DNA of 64,000 nt from Pseudomonadota bacterium. Lineage in GTDB: Bacteria > Pseudomonadota > Gammaproteobacteria > Burkholderiales > Sulfuriferulaceae. Where the stretch lies: positions 66,232 through 130,231 of the forward strand of contig JAJZUW010000005.1 in NCBI GenBank assembly GCA_021845925.1, given 5' to 3'. This document shows, in pieces, positions 1 to 8,028 of this stretch. Each line of letters starts with the position of its first letter. Position 1 is the first letter of the stretch. A program made the translations under genes and the position numbers. Below the pieces are notes generated by a model. The model was given only the letters and a program-made list of their open reading frames with translations, was not told the DNA's origin and did no database searches.

Positions 1-580
1 AGCCGCCACGCAACAGATGGGGGTCTTCCATCAGCTGCCAGCCCTGCTGGGCGAGTTCATCCGGCAGGTGTTCGCGTACCAGCGCGACATCATCCGGATG
101 CAGCCAGATTTTACCGTTGCGCTGCATGACAGGCAGGGTATTGATGGTTTCGCTGATCAGTGGCAGGATCAGCTCCGGTTTGACTGGCAGTGTTGTTTTC
201 AGCATCGTTGCCGCCAGATCGCAGGCAAAACGGATGATTTCGGCACCGATCTGTTCATCGGCATGCGCAAGCGCGTCATCGAATCCCTGCATCAGAGTCG
301 TGATGTGTTGCACGACAACTTCATTGTCGAGCTTGGCCTGGTCTCGGCCGGCCGCTTCGCCCGCCTCGCGACCGCTGGTGAATCCGGCATCGTAACCGGC
401 CAGACGGCCTTCTTCCAGTCCTGCGGCGTAGCCTTCCCGCCGCGCCTGTTCGCGCAGGTCTTCCAGTTCTGCCACCGTGGGCAATGGTTCGCCGGTTTTT
501 GTGGCCGGAGTTTTGCTTCTGGTATCGAATGAAGCCATTTCCCAGCGCTGCCAGGCAGTCTGTTGTTCCTTGGGTATCAT
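1..580 (-). CDS. fliH: Flagellar assembly protein FliH (C-terminus cut by window edge)
   Basis: FliH binds and restrains the export ATPase FliI at the cytoplasmic side of the flagellar type III export gate. The minus frame reads from an ATG at 580 (MIPKEQQTAWQRWEMASFDT) through a charged N-terminus into alanine/glycine/glutamate-rich helical sequence (EQARREGYAAGLEEGRLAG), the GxxxG-rich stretch typical of FliH, and is still open at base 1, so about 193 residues are present. The start lies 15 bases after the fliG stop, in the order fliF-fliG-fliH expected for a betaproteobacterial flagellar operon. No strong ribosome site is seen before the ATG; translational coupling to fliG is likely. Identification combines composition and synteny. 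Confidence 0.88.
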   Translation of the reverse strand, partial: MIPKEQQTAWQRWEMASFDTRSKTPATKTGEPLPTVAELEDLREQARREGYAAGLEEGRLAGYDAGFTSGREAGEAAGRDQAKLDNEVVVQHITTLMQGFDDALAHADEQIGAEIIRFACDLAATMLKTTLPVKPELILPLISETINTLPVMQRNGKIWLHPDDVALVREHLPDELAQQGWQLMEDPHLLRGG

Positions 581-595
581 GGCCGGATCACCGCA

Positions 596-1597
596 TCACA
601 TGAATGCATCGTCGCCTTTCCCTCCCAGGGCAATCTGGCCTTCGTCGGACAGACGACGGACAATCATCATGATGGCCTTCTGCTGGGCTTCCACTTCGGA
701 AACGCGCACCGGACCCTTGGTCTCCATGTCTTCGCGCAGCATTTCGGCGGCACGCTGCGACATGTTGCGCAGAATCTTGTCCTTGAGTTCCTGCGATGCC
801 CCCTTCAGAGCGACGATCAGCGCATCCGACTGGACTTCGCGCAACAGCAGCTGGATGCCACGATCGTCGATGTCGAGCAGGTCTTCGAAGCCAAACATCG
901 AGTCCATGACTTTTTGCGCCATGTCGGCATCGTAATTGCGGAACGCATCCATCACCGTGGTTTCCAGCGAGCCCGGCATGAAGTTGAGGATTTCTGCGGC
1001 AGCCATGGTTCCACCCATCGGCTTTTTCTTGATGGTGGTTGTTTCGTTGCCACTCAGCAAACGGGTCAGCACCATGTTGAGTTCCTGCAGGGCCACCGGC
1101 TGCACGCCATCCAGGGTGGCGATCCGCAACAGGACGTCATTGCGCAGGCGTTCGGTAAATTTTCCGACAATGTCGGCAGCCTGGTCGCGTTCCAGGTGAA
1201 CCAGAATCGTGGCAATGATCTGCGGGTGTTCGTTCAGGATCAGATCGGCAACCGAGTCGGCGTCCATCCATTTCAGGCTTTCGATCCCGCTGACGTCGTT
1301 TTCACCCAGAATGCGCGACAGCAACGAAGATGCCTTGTCGTTGCCGAGCGCCTGGGTCATGACTGTACGCAGATATTCATCCGAATTGGCGCCGAAACCG
1401 GATTGTTGTCCGGTCAGGTTGTAGAACTCGCCAACCACGTTGGCGATACTCTCGTGAGCAATCGGTTCCATGGTGGACATGGATTCGCCCAGCCGGTGGA
1501 CCTCGCGCGGGCCGAGCTGTTTCATGACCTCCGCCGCCGCCTCTTCACCCAGTGCGAGCATCAGGATGGCGGCCTTTTTGACCCCTTCATCACTCAT
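596..1597 (-). CDS. fliG: Flagellar motor switch protein FliG
   Basis: FliG is the rotor protein of the C-ring that couples stator movement to rotation and switching. The 333-residue product has the usual family length. The N-terminal domain (KKAAILMLALGEEAAAEVMK) binds FliF; the middle domain contains the conserved EHPQIIATILVHL segment; the C-terminal domain holds the charged torque helix (around DRGIQLLLREV and the following lysines). Its ATG overlaps the end of fliF by 8 bases, so the genes are translationally coupled. The gene ends at TGA 596-598, just before fliH. No anomaly is seen. Confidence 0.98.
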   Translation of the reverse strand: MSDEGVKKAAILMLALGEEAAAEVMKQLGPREVHRLGESMSTMEPIAHESIANVVGEFYNLTGQQSGFGANSDEYLRTVMTQALGNDKASSLLSRILGENDVSGIESLKWMDADSVADLILNEHPQIIATILVHLERDQAADIVGKFTERLRNDVLLRIATLDGVQPVALQELNMVLTRLLSGNETTTIKKKPMGGTMAAAEILNFMPGSLETTVMDAFRNYDADMAQKVMDSMFGFEDLLDIDDRGIQLLLREVQSDALIVALKGASQELKDKILRNMSQRAAEMLREDMETKGPVRVSEVEAQQKAIMMIVRRLSDEGQIALGGKGDDAFM

Positions 1598-3320
1598 TGC
1601 TGATCCAGTTCTTGATGATGGTGGCGACGATCTTCGGATTTTCCTTGGCGACTTCGCGCACCTTTTCCAGCTGCTTTTCGTATTGGCGGGCTGCGTTCAG
1701 CTGAGCCTCGGCTTCTGCCGACAGGCTGACATCGGTGTCGTCTTCGAAGTTTTCCGCCGCATGTGCACCGACGCCCGCATGCCCGGCATCGTGGTTATGG
1801 TGGCCGCCGGCCTTGTGTCCGTGCGGTTCGGCAAGGATCAGCCGGTCCAGTATCGGGCGCAGAAATTTGCGGTAAATGATGAACAGAAGAATCGCACCCA
1901 GCAGATAGCGCCCGGCCGTCATGGCCATGTCAATGGTGGACTGGCGTTTCCACCAGGGAATTTCCGGCAGGGTATTGTTCACTGGTGCGAACGCGCTGTT
2001 GACCACATTCAGGGTGTCGCCGCGCGCCTGGTCAAAACCCATGGCCTCGCGAGCCAGATCGGCAATCTGCTGTTTTTCGGCGGCTGTCAGCGGAACCTGT
2101 CTGGTTTTGCCTTTTTTGTCGGTTTCGGTTTTGTAGTTGACGACGACGGCAACCGACAGGCGCTTGATGCCACCCATTGGCTGGACCGTGTAGCGGACAG
2201 TCTTGTTCAGTTCATAATTGGTGCTCGACTGCTGGTGAATCACGTTGTCGGCAGTCGTTGTGCTGCTGGCGGTTCCGGTGGGTGCAGTAGCGCCCGGCGC
2301 ACCTGGTTGCGCGTTTGGTTGCGCATTGACTGGTGCCGTGGCAGGGGCCGGCGGCTGGTTGGTCAGCGCGCCGGGTATGCCGCTGGCGCCAGCACCTGGC
2401 TGTTTGGTGATGTCTTCTTCCTTGCTGCGCACGGAAGATGTTTGCGGCGTCGGATTCGGTCCATACGTCTCCGCGGCCTGCTGGCTATTGGAAAAATCGA
2501 CATCGGCGGTTACCTCGGCGCGCACATTGCTGCTGCCCACAATCGGAGAGATGATGGTTTCGATGCGGCTGGCGATATCCTGCTGCAATTGCTGCACATA
2601 CTTGAGCTGATCCGGGTCCAGGCCATTCTGTTTGTTGCGTCCGGCATTGTCGGACAACAGTGTGCCGTTCTGGTCCACAATGGTGACTTCATCCGGTGTC
2701 AGATTGGCCACGCTGCTGGCTACCAGATGGATGATCGCCGAAACCTGGCCAGGATCAAGCGTCCGGCCCGGTTGCAGGTTCAGTAGCACCGAGGCGGAAG
2801 GTTTCTGTTGCTCGCGCACAAACACGCTGGGTTTCGGCAATGCGAGATGAACCCGCGCAGCCTGCACGGCATTGATGGATTCGATGGTGCTTGCCAGTTC
2901 GCCTTCCAGTGCGCGCTGGTAGTTGATCTGTTCCAGAAACTGCGAGGTGCCCAGTTTCTGGTTTTCCATGATTTCGAATCCAACATTGCCCGAACGGGGC
3001 AGATTCTGTGCAGCCAGTTTCAGCCGCAGGTCGTTGACCTGGTCGGATGGAACCAGAATGGCCGTGCCGCCATCAGAAAACTTGTATGGCACATTCATCT
3101 GCTGCAGGACAGTGACAATCGCGCCGCCATCCTTGTCGGTGAAATTGGAAAACAACACCCGGTAATCTGGTCGCTGGCTCCACATCCACACCGATACCAT
3201 GACCGCAATGACGGCAGCTGCCGCAGCGCCCAGCACAATGCGCCGGCCGTTTCCGGAACGGAAAAACTGGCTGAATGATGGTTGCACCAGCGATGGCGCC
3301 TGATTTTCGGCTGTGGCCAT
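1590..3320 (-). CDS. fliF: Flagellar MS-ring protein FliF
   Basis: FliF forms the MS ring in the inner membrane, the base on which the flagellum is assembled. The 576-residue product shows a first membrane helix near residues 28-48, a periplasmic ring-building region with the conserved SQFLEQINYQRALEGELA and AARVHLALPKPSVF segments, a low-complexity proline/alanine/threonine stretch near residues 300-355, a second membrane helix near 463-485 and a cytosolic tail (KIVATIIKNWISNE) that binds FliG. The histidine/glycine-rich stretch after the second helix (KAGGHHNHDAGHAGVG) is a local embellishment. It is first in the minus-strand fliFGH unit and divergent from fliE. Confidence 0.98.
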   Translation of the reverse strand: MATAENQAPSLVQPSFSQFFRSGNGRRIVLGAAAAAVIAVMVSVWMWSQRPDYRVLFSNFTDKDGGAIVTVLQQMNVPYKFSDGGTAILVPSDQVNDLRLKLAAQNLPRSGNVGFEIMENQKLGTSQFLEQINYQRALEGELASTIESINAVQAARVHLALPKPSVFVREQQKPSASVLLNLQPGRTLDPGQVSAIIHLVASSVANLTPDEVTIVDQNGTLLSDNAGRNKQNGLDPDQLKYVQQLQQDIASRIETIISPIVGSSNVRAEVTADVDFSNSQQAAETYGPNPTPQTSSVRSKEEDITKQPGAGASGIPGALTNQPPAPATAPVNAQPNAQPGAPGATAPTGTASSTTTADNVIHQQSSTNYELNKTVRYTVQPMGGIKRLSVAVVVNYKTETDKKGKTRQVPLTAAEKQQIADLAREAMGFDQARGDTLNVVNSAFAPVNNTLPEIPWWKRQSTIDMAMTAGRYLLGAILLFIIYRKFLRPILDRLILAEPHGHKAGGHHNHDAGHAGVGAHAAENFEDDTDVSLSAEAEAQLNAARQYEKQLEKVREVAKENPKIVATIIKNWISNE

Positions 3321-3509
3321 TTTTTGCTCTTGTCTCCAGCAGGGCGGGTGTCATGCCCCGAATGAAAGTATTCCACGCTGCCCATTATCGCGACATTTTC
3401 AAGCGGCAATGTCGTGAAAAGAGAGGGTTTTACAGCTCTCATCCGGAAATTGTCATTCCCTTTCGATGATTATCATGGCAAGCATGAAATTTGGCAAACA
3501 GGTGTAGCC
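3321..3509. promoter_or_regulatory. Divergent fliF / fliE intergenic control region
   Basis: These 189 bases separate two flagellar transcription units that point away from each other, so promoters for both must lie here or just inside. I looked for the sigma-54 GG/GC spacing and the FliA pattern and found no convincing match; a weak TTGTCA...TATCAT pair with a 15-base spacer precedes fliE. The function follows from layout, not from a recognised motif. Confidence 0.45.
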
Positions 3510-3878
3510 ATGATGACACGAGGTATCGATGCAGGACAAATCGCCGCCATGCTGTCGCAGATTCGTGCGGCAGCCCAGGCGACCCAGTCGCCACAGGCCG
3601 ACACAGCCGTCAATCCGGCAGCTGGCGTCAATGCGCTAGCACAGGCCAGCCCGGCCCCTAGCTTTGCCGATGCCCTCAGTCATTCGCTGCGCCAGGTCAG
3701 TCAAAGCGAGCTGAATGCAGAGCAGCTGGGCAACCAGTTTGCCGCCGGCGATCCCAATGTCAGCCTGTCCCAGGCCATGATTGCCCTGCAAAAGGCCAAC
3801 ATCAGCTTCCAGGAGACGGTGCAGGTGAGGGACAAGCTGGTGTCTGCCTACACCACGATCATGAATATGCAGGTTTAA
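3510..3878 (+). CDS. fliE: Flagellar hook-basal body protein FliE
   Basis: FliE is the adaptor between the MS ring and the proximal rod and the first rod protein exported. The start was set at the ATG at 3510 (MMTRGIDAGQIAAMLSQIRA), giving 122 residues, close to the family norm; the longer reading from 3414 adds 32 residues unlike FliE. The C-terminal half carries the family signature: SFADALSHSLRQVSQ, then SLSQAMIALQKANISFQ and the terminal VQVRDKLVSAYTTIMNMQV. It is divergent from fliF, a common arrangement. Two tandem ATGs make the exact start uncertain by one codon. Confidence 0.95.
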   Translation: MMTRGIDAGQIAAMLSQIRAAAQATQSPQADTAVNPAAGVNALAQASPAPSFADALSHSLRQVSQSELNAEQLGNQFAAGDPNVSLSQAMIALQKANISFQETVQVRDKLVSAYTTIMNMQV

Positions 3879-3987
3879 AACGGTTGCGCTTGACAATACG
3901 GCGTTCAAAAGCGGCTCAAAATCCTCATTTGCCGATCTGTATACTGCGGTTTTTCGCCAACTGCGGTTTTTCGTCAACTTTTGCCTT

Positions 3988-4152
3988 GCCTCCCACCGTC
4001 ATTCTGCGCCTGCCTCCCACCGTCATTCTGCGCCTGCCTCCCACCGTCATTCTGCGCCTGCCTCCCACCGTCATTCTGCGCCTGCCTCCCACCGTCATTC
4101 TGCGCCTGCCTCCCACCGTCATTCTCCGCCTGCCTCCCACCGTCATTCTGCG
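3988..4152. repeat. Tandem repeat, 24 bp x 7, built on the dispersed GTCATTCTGCG motif
   Basis: Seven near-identical 24-base units, each containing CCCACCGTCATTCTGCG, follow one another; only one base differs (unit 6, CTCCG for CTGCG). The last unit runs into an inverted repeat in which ATTCTGCG at about 4145 pairs with CGCAGAAT at about 4170. Because the unit is a multiple of 3, long open frames appear on both strands; these are artefacts. No gene is supported between 3879 and 4464. Confidence 0.9.
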
Positions 4153-4226
4153 CGAAGCGAAGCGAAGTCGCAGAATCCATGCCTTGCTGTCGCATTACTC
4201 GATTTGTGGATTCCGCGACTTCGCGC

Positions 4227-4388
4227 GGAATGACGAACAACGTGACCACGTATGGAATGACGAACAATATGACTGCGCGCGGAATGACGAACAACGTGAC
4301 CACGTATGGAATGACGAACAATATGACTGCGCGCGGAATGACGAACAGCATGACAACGTACGGCATGACGAACAACATGACTACACCA
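4227..4388. repeat. Tandem repeat, 27 bp x 6, built on the GGAATGACGAAC motif
   Basis: Just after an imperfect palindrome (GGATTCCGCGACTTCGCGCG followed by GAAT, about 4207-4230), six 27-base units beginning GGAATGACGAACAA occur in tandem. Two variants alternate at first, one ending in CGTGACCACGTAT and the other in TATGACTGCGCGC, so the real period may be 54 bases. The block joins directly to the 24-bp array and belongs to the same repeat family as 9104-9690, 46351-46496 and 51559-51856. Confidence 0.88.
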
Positions 4389-4464
4389 TATTTGTACGTG
4401 TTAGTACGTTGAGCTTTGTCGTCGCATGATTTATGATGAGTGTTTGCGGTTGTGAGTATTTGTC

Positions 4465-5256
4465 ATGTCATCCATCCTGTTTGTTTCGCATGGTTCGCCG
4501 ATGCTGGCCATCGATGATTCGCCAGCCCATCATTTCCTGCAACAGCTGGGCCGGACGCTGGCCAGGCCATCCGCTATCCTGGTGGTATCGGCGCACTGGG
4601 AACGGCCGGGGGCCTTTGGTGTGGCGACAGGCAGCCATCCGGAAACGATTCATGATTTTTCCGGATTTCCGCGTGCACTTGAATCCATCGTCTGGCCGGC
4701 CCCCGGGGCGGCCGACCTGGCGCAGGAATGTCTCGGCGTCCTGCAGAAGGCTGGCATTCCAGCGGTTGGTGATGAGCGACGGGGTTATGATCATGGTGTC
4801 TGGGTGCCCTTGTCACTGATGTTTCCGGCGGCAGACATTCCGGTATGCCAGGTTTCCCTGCTGCGCGGTGCAGGCATGGATGTGCATTACACAATGGGCG
4901 AAGCCCTGCGCAAGGTTCTTCGGGATGATGTCCTGGTGGTCTGCTCGGGTTCCATGACCCACAATCTGTATGAAGCCATGGGGAAAACCGAAGCGGCTGC
5001 CGAGGCCTCCTGGTCGCGCGAGTTTGCCGACTGGATGGGGAATGCCCTGCAGGAGGGGCGGGTGAATGATCTGCTGGACTACCGGATACGTGCGCCATGG
5101 GGGCGTCGCAACCATCCGAGTGCCGAGCACATTGCGCCATTGTTTGTTGCCCTGGGCATGGCCGGCCGCGCATTTTCTGCGCAATCCCTGTTCCGCGGAT
5201 CCGTGCATGGTGTGATTGCCATGGATTGCTGGGAACTGCAGGCAAAACCAGCCTGA
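4465..5256 (+). CDS. ygiD: LigB-family extradiol ring-opening dioxygenase (YgiD/DODA type)
   Basis: The 263-residue protein belongs to the class III extradiol dioxygenase family whose members open catecholic rings; E. coli YgiD acts on DOPA. The metal-site histidines sit in the family motifs: SHGSPM at the N-terminus, SAHWE near residue 48, the YDHGVWVPL segment near residue 110, and the NHPSAEHIAPLFVALG region near the C-terminus. Length is typical. Its ATG at 4465 follows the repeat block, and the gene is convergent with the OmpA gene across a shared terminator. The physiological substrate cannot be read from sequence. Confidence 0.9.
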   Translation: MSSILFVSHGSPMLAIDDSPAHHFLQQLGRTLARPSAILVVSAHWERPGAFGVATGSHPETIHDFSGFPRALESIVWPAPGAADLAQECLGVLQKAGIPAVGDERRGYDHGVWVPLSLMFPAADIPVCQVSLLRGAGMDVHYTMGEALRKVLRDDVLVVCSGSMTHNLYEAMGKTEAAAEASWSREFADWMGNALQEGRVNDLLDYRIRAPWGRRNHPSAEHIAPLFVALGMAGRAFSAQSLFRGSVHGVIAMDCWELQAKPA

Positions 5257-5310
5257 CCTGGCAGGGAACGCCGTCGTGCTGCATCAGGCAGACCGATGGG
5301 CTGAATGTCA

Positions 5311-5336
5311 AAGGGGCGCTTGCGCGCCCCTTTTTT
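5311..5336. terminator. Intrinsic terminator between ygiD and the OmpA gene
   Basis: A perfect 9-bp GC-rich stem, AAGGGGCGC pairing with GCGCCCCTT around a TTGC loop, is followed by a T run on the plus strand. It terminates ygiD and, with the AA on its left side, probably helps stop the convergent OmpA transcript too. Confidence 0.88.
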
Positions 5337-5357
5337 CTTGCTGGCAGAACAGCCGGA

Positions 5358-6368
5358 TCAGTTGAGTGTTTCGATCTCGACACGGCGGTTCTTGGCACGG
5401 CCAGCCTTGGTCTTGTTGCTGGCGACCGGATCGGCTTCACCCTTGCCGGTGACAGTCACGAAACGGTCATGGGCAATACCTTTGCCTTCCAGGTATTTCA
5501 CAACAGTTTCGGCGCGGGCCTTGGACAGCTTCAGGTTGTACTGCTTGCTGCCAGTGCTGTCGGTATAACCGGTGACATTAACCTTGATGTCCGGGTAGGT
5601 GCTGAGCATGCTGGCATCCTGATCCAGAGTGGCCTTACCGGTTGAACGCAGGCTGGCCTTGTTCACGTCGAAATGCGCACCTTGCAGGGTCAGCTTGGTA
5701 TGGGCAGCCGGACGTTCAATGGCAGGAGCCGGAGCTGGTGCCGGGGCGGGAGTCGGTGCGGGAGCAGGGGCTGCAGCTACCGGAGCCGGAGCTGGTGCCG
5801 GGGCAGGAGCCGGTGCGGGAGCAGGGGCTGCGCCCAGCGGGATGACCAGACCGATGGAAGCAATTACGTCATGCGGGCTGAACTGGTACTGGGAGGTGGA
5901 CAGATTGTTGATGCCATCGGTGTAGCGGTAACGCAGGTCGCCACGGATCGCAACACCCTTGAGCCAGGTCATGAAACCAACGCCGACATTGCCATCGGTG
6001 TACCAGCTGGCGCTGTTCTTGTCCACTTGCATGCTGCCAATACCGGCTTCGACGAAGGGCGAGAAGCTGGTATTGCGCGAGAAGAAGTACATCGCGTCAA
6101 TATTCAGGTCGGTGGTGCTGATGTTGTTGCCCTGGCTTGGCGACAGCTGAGCATACGCAGCATTGGCCTCCAGGTTGAAAGACTGGCTGACCGCCTTGCC
6201 GAAACCAACGCCAAATCCCATGGCGCCATCGGAGTGCCAGTTCGAATCGGGGAAGGTGTAATTCAGGTTGGGGCTTACATAGTAACGGTTGTCAAAGGTG
6301 TCGTCAGCGTGGGCTGCAGCTGCGAACAGTCCGGACAGAATCAGCAGAGCGGTAAGTTTGCGAGACAT
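5358..6368 (-). CDS. ompA: OmpA-family outer-membrane porin with Pro-Ala hinge
   Basis: This is an abundant-type outer-membrane protein that ties the outer membrane to peptidoglycan. Starting at ATG 6368 (MSRKLTALLILSGLFAAAAHA, preceded by GGAG) gives 336 residues: a signal peptide cleaved near residue 22, an eight-strand beta-barrel domain to about residue 190, a long alternating Pro-Ala hinge, and a C-terminal OmpA domain with the peptidoglycan-binding residues in GYTDSTGSKQYNLKLSKARA and NRRVEI. The longer reading to 6494 would put the signal peptide 42 residues in, so it is rejected. The Pro-Ala hinge is unusually long. The gene stands alone with its own promoter and terminator. Confidence 0.95.
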   Translation of the reverse strand: MSRKLTALLILSGLFAAAAHADDTFDNRYYVSPNLNYTFPDSNWHSDGAMGFGVGFGKAVSQSFNLEANAAYAQLSPSQGNNISTTDLNIDAMYFFSRNTSFSPFVEAGIGSMQVDKNSASWYTDGNVGVGFMTWLKGVAIRGDLRYRYTDGINNLSTSQYQFSPHDVIASIGLVIPLGAAPAPAPAPAPAPAPAPVAAAPAPAPTPAPAPAPAPAIERPAAHTKLTLQGAHFDVNKASLRSTGKATLDQDASMLSTYPDIKVNVTGYTDSTGSKQYNLKLSKARAETVVKYLEGKGIAHDRFVTVTGKGEADPVASNKTKAGRAKNRRVEIETLN

Positions 6369-6451
6369 GCGGATACTCCGTTTGTAGTTGGTTCGATAAG
6401 AATGTCCTACGGCAACCGGTATTCCCAATATTCCGGCTGCCGATTCCTGAC

Positions 6452-6480
6452 ATTCTAGCACCGCTTCGCGCTGGTACACG
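6452..6480 (-). promoter_or_regulatory. Candidate OmpA-gene promoter (extended -10)
   Basis: On the minus strand TGC-TAGAAT forms an extended -10 element (5 of 6 matches to TATAAT with a TGn), about 85 bases before the OmpA start. The -35 region is poor, which is common when the -10 is extended. Transcription would begin near 6445. Confidence 0.5.
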
Positions 6481-6546
6481 CGAACTGCCATCAAACCTTA
6501 ATAATTGTCTGGAATGACGCTATTTGTGTCGTAATTTTGCAACAAA

Positions 6547-7923
6547 TCAGAATGGCAGGTTGAGTTCCGGAGCTGCTTCGTGGAAAACACGACGGAAATC
6601 TGCCTGAATTCGTTCCAGGGCAGCCTCCGTGTCGGCCTCGAAACGCAGCACGATGACCGGCGTGGTGTTCGACGGTCGGGCCAGGCCAAAGCCATCGGTG
6701 TATTCGACTCGCAATCCGTCCAGCTTGATGATGTCCTGGGCCGTCGGAAAACGGGCGGTTTCCTGCAGCTTCTGCATCAGGCGGAAATGTTCGCCTTCCG
6801 GCAGGGTGACGTTGAGTTCCGGCGTGTTGACGGTATCCGGCAGTCCGTTGAGCGTGGCGTTGATGTCGGCCTGGCGGCTGAGGTATTCCAGCAGGCGGGT
6901 GCCGGCATACAGACCGTCGTCGAATCCATACCACCGTTCCTTGAAAAAGACATGACCTGACATTTCACCGGCCAGCAGGGCGCCGGTTTCCTTCATCTTG
7001 GCCTTGATGAAGCTGTGGCCGGTTTTCCACAATGTGGGCTTGCCGCCACGGGCGCGGATCCAGTCAAACAGATTGCGTGTCGATTTGACATCGAAAATGA
7101 TTTCCGCACCGGGATTGCGTGACAGGACATCGTCGGCAAACAGCATCAGCTGACGGTCGGGATAAATGATGTTGCCATTTTTGGTCACCACGCCGAGTCG
7201 GTCGCCGTCGCCATCGAAGGCAAGCCCGATTTCGGCATCGGACGTCTTCAGACGGGCAATCAGGTCGACCAGATTTTTGGGCTGGGAAGGATCTGGATGG
7301 TGGTTGGGGAAATTGCCATCGACTTCGCAGAACATCTCTTCCACCGTGCACCCTAGCTTACGGTAGAGTTCCGGCGCGAATGCGCCAGGAATGCCATTGC
7401 CGGCATCAATGATGATTTTCATCGGCCGGACAAGATGGATGTCGCCGACGATGCGGCCGATGTATTCCGGAGCAATGTCATGCTGGTTGTACTTGCCTTG
7501 GCCGGTAGCCAGGTTGCCTTCCTCGATGCGGGTGCGCAATGCCTGGATGGTGTCGCCGGCAAGGGTTTCGCCGCCGAGAACCATTTTCAGACCGTTGTAG
7601 TCGGGTGGATTGTGCGATCCGGTGACCATGACAGCAGAGTGGGTGCCCAGCTGATAGGCGGCAAAGTAGGTCATCGGCGTGGCAACCATGCCGAGATCAA
7701 TCACGTCGATACCAGCTTTGCGGATACCGCTGGCCAGTGCCGCAGCCAGGGCAGGGCCGGACAGCCGGCCGTCACGACCGATGCAGATGGCTGTCTGCCC
7801 GCGGTCGCGGGCTTCCGAACCGATGGCATGGCCGATCAGTTCAACGATCTCGGGGGTCAGCGACTTGCCTACGATACCGCGAATATCATAGGCCTTGAAA
7901 ATTTCTTTCGGGACGACGGTCAA
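6547..7923 (-). CDS. algC: Phosphomannomutase/phosphoglucomutase (AlgC type)
   Basis: The enzyme interconverts hexose 6- and 1-phosphates, supplying mannose-1-P for GDP-mannose and glucose-1-P for surface sugars. The 458-residue product has all four family signatures: the N-terminal KAYDIRGIVG, the active-site phosphoserine loop TGSHNPPDYNG near residue 110, the metal loop DGDGDRLG near 245, and the sugar loop GEMSGHVFF near 325. Length fits the AlgC/ManB bifunctional branch. The partner GDP-mannose pyrophosphorylase is about 10.5 kb away at 18428-19852. It follows the hydrolase gene on the same strand with about 105 bases between them. Confidence 0.95.
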   Translation of the reverse strand: MTVVPKEIFKAYDIRGIVGKSLTPEIVELIGHAIGSEARDRGQTAICIGRDGRLSGPALAAALASGIRKAGIDVIDLGMVATPMTYFAAYQLGTHSAVMVTGSHNPPDYNGLKMVLGGETLAGDTIQALRTRIEEGNLATGQGKYNQHDIAPEYIGRIVGDIHLVRPMKIIIDAGNGIPGAFAPELYRKLGCTVEEMFCEVDGNFPNHHPDPSQPKNLVDLIARLKTSDAEIGLAFDGDGDRLGVVTKNGNIIYPDRQLMLFADDVLSRNPGAEIIFDVKSTRNLFDWIRARGGKPTLWKTGHSFIKAKMKETGALLAGEMSGHVFFKERWYGFDDGLYAGTRLLEYLSRQADINATLNGLPDTVNTPELNVTLPEGEHFRLMQKLQETARFPTAQDIIKLDGLRVEYTDGFGLARPSNTTPVIVLRFEADTEAALERIQADFRRVFHEAAPELNLPF

Positions 7924-8028
7924 GGCAGGCTCCTGGGATCAGATACGATGGTTGGTCACAATGGATTCCGGTGTACAAGGCCGAGAATATCGCAAGCGCT
8001 CACGAGCGACAAGTTGATCCGCAAATTG

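Noticed and set aside
563-2786. Long plus frames opposite fliG and fliF (563-1603, 1470-2786)
   Set aside because: Shadows; the minus-strand flagellar genes are unambiguous and overlap correctly.
3321-3509. Sigma-54 or FliA promoter for flagellar genes
   Set aside because: Neither the GG-N10-GC spacing nor the FliA pattern could be matched; TGGCAAGCATG...TTGGC has the wrong spacing.
3884-4429. Repeat-rich proteins on both strands (LPPTVILR-type and MTNN-type)
   Set aside because: Products of the 24- and 27-bp tandem repeats, multiples of three, with open frames on both strands.
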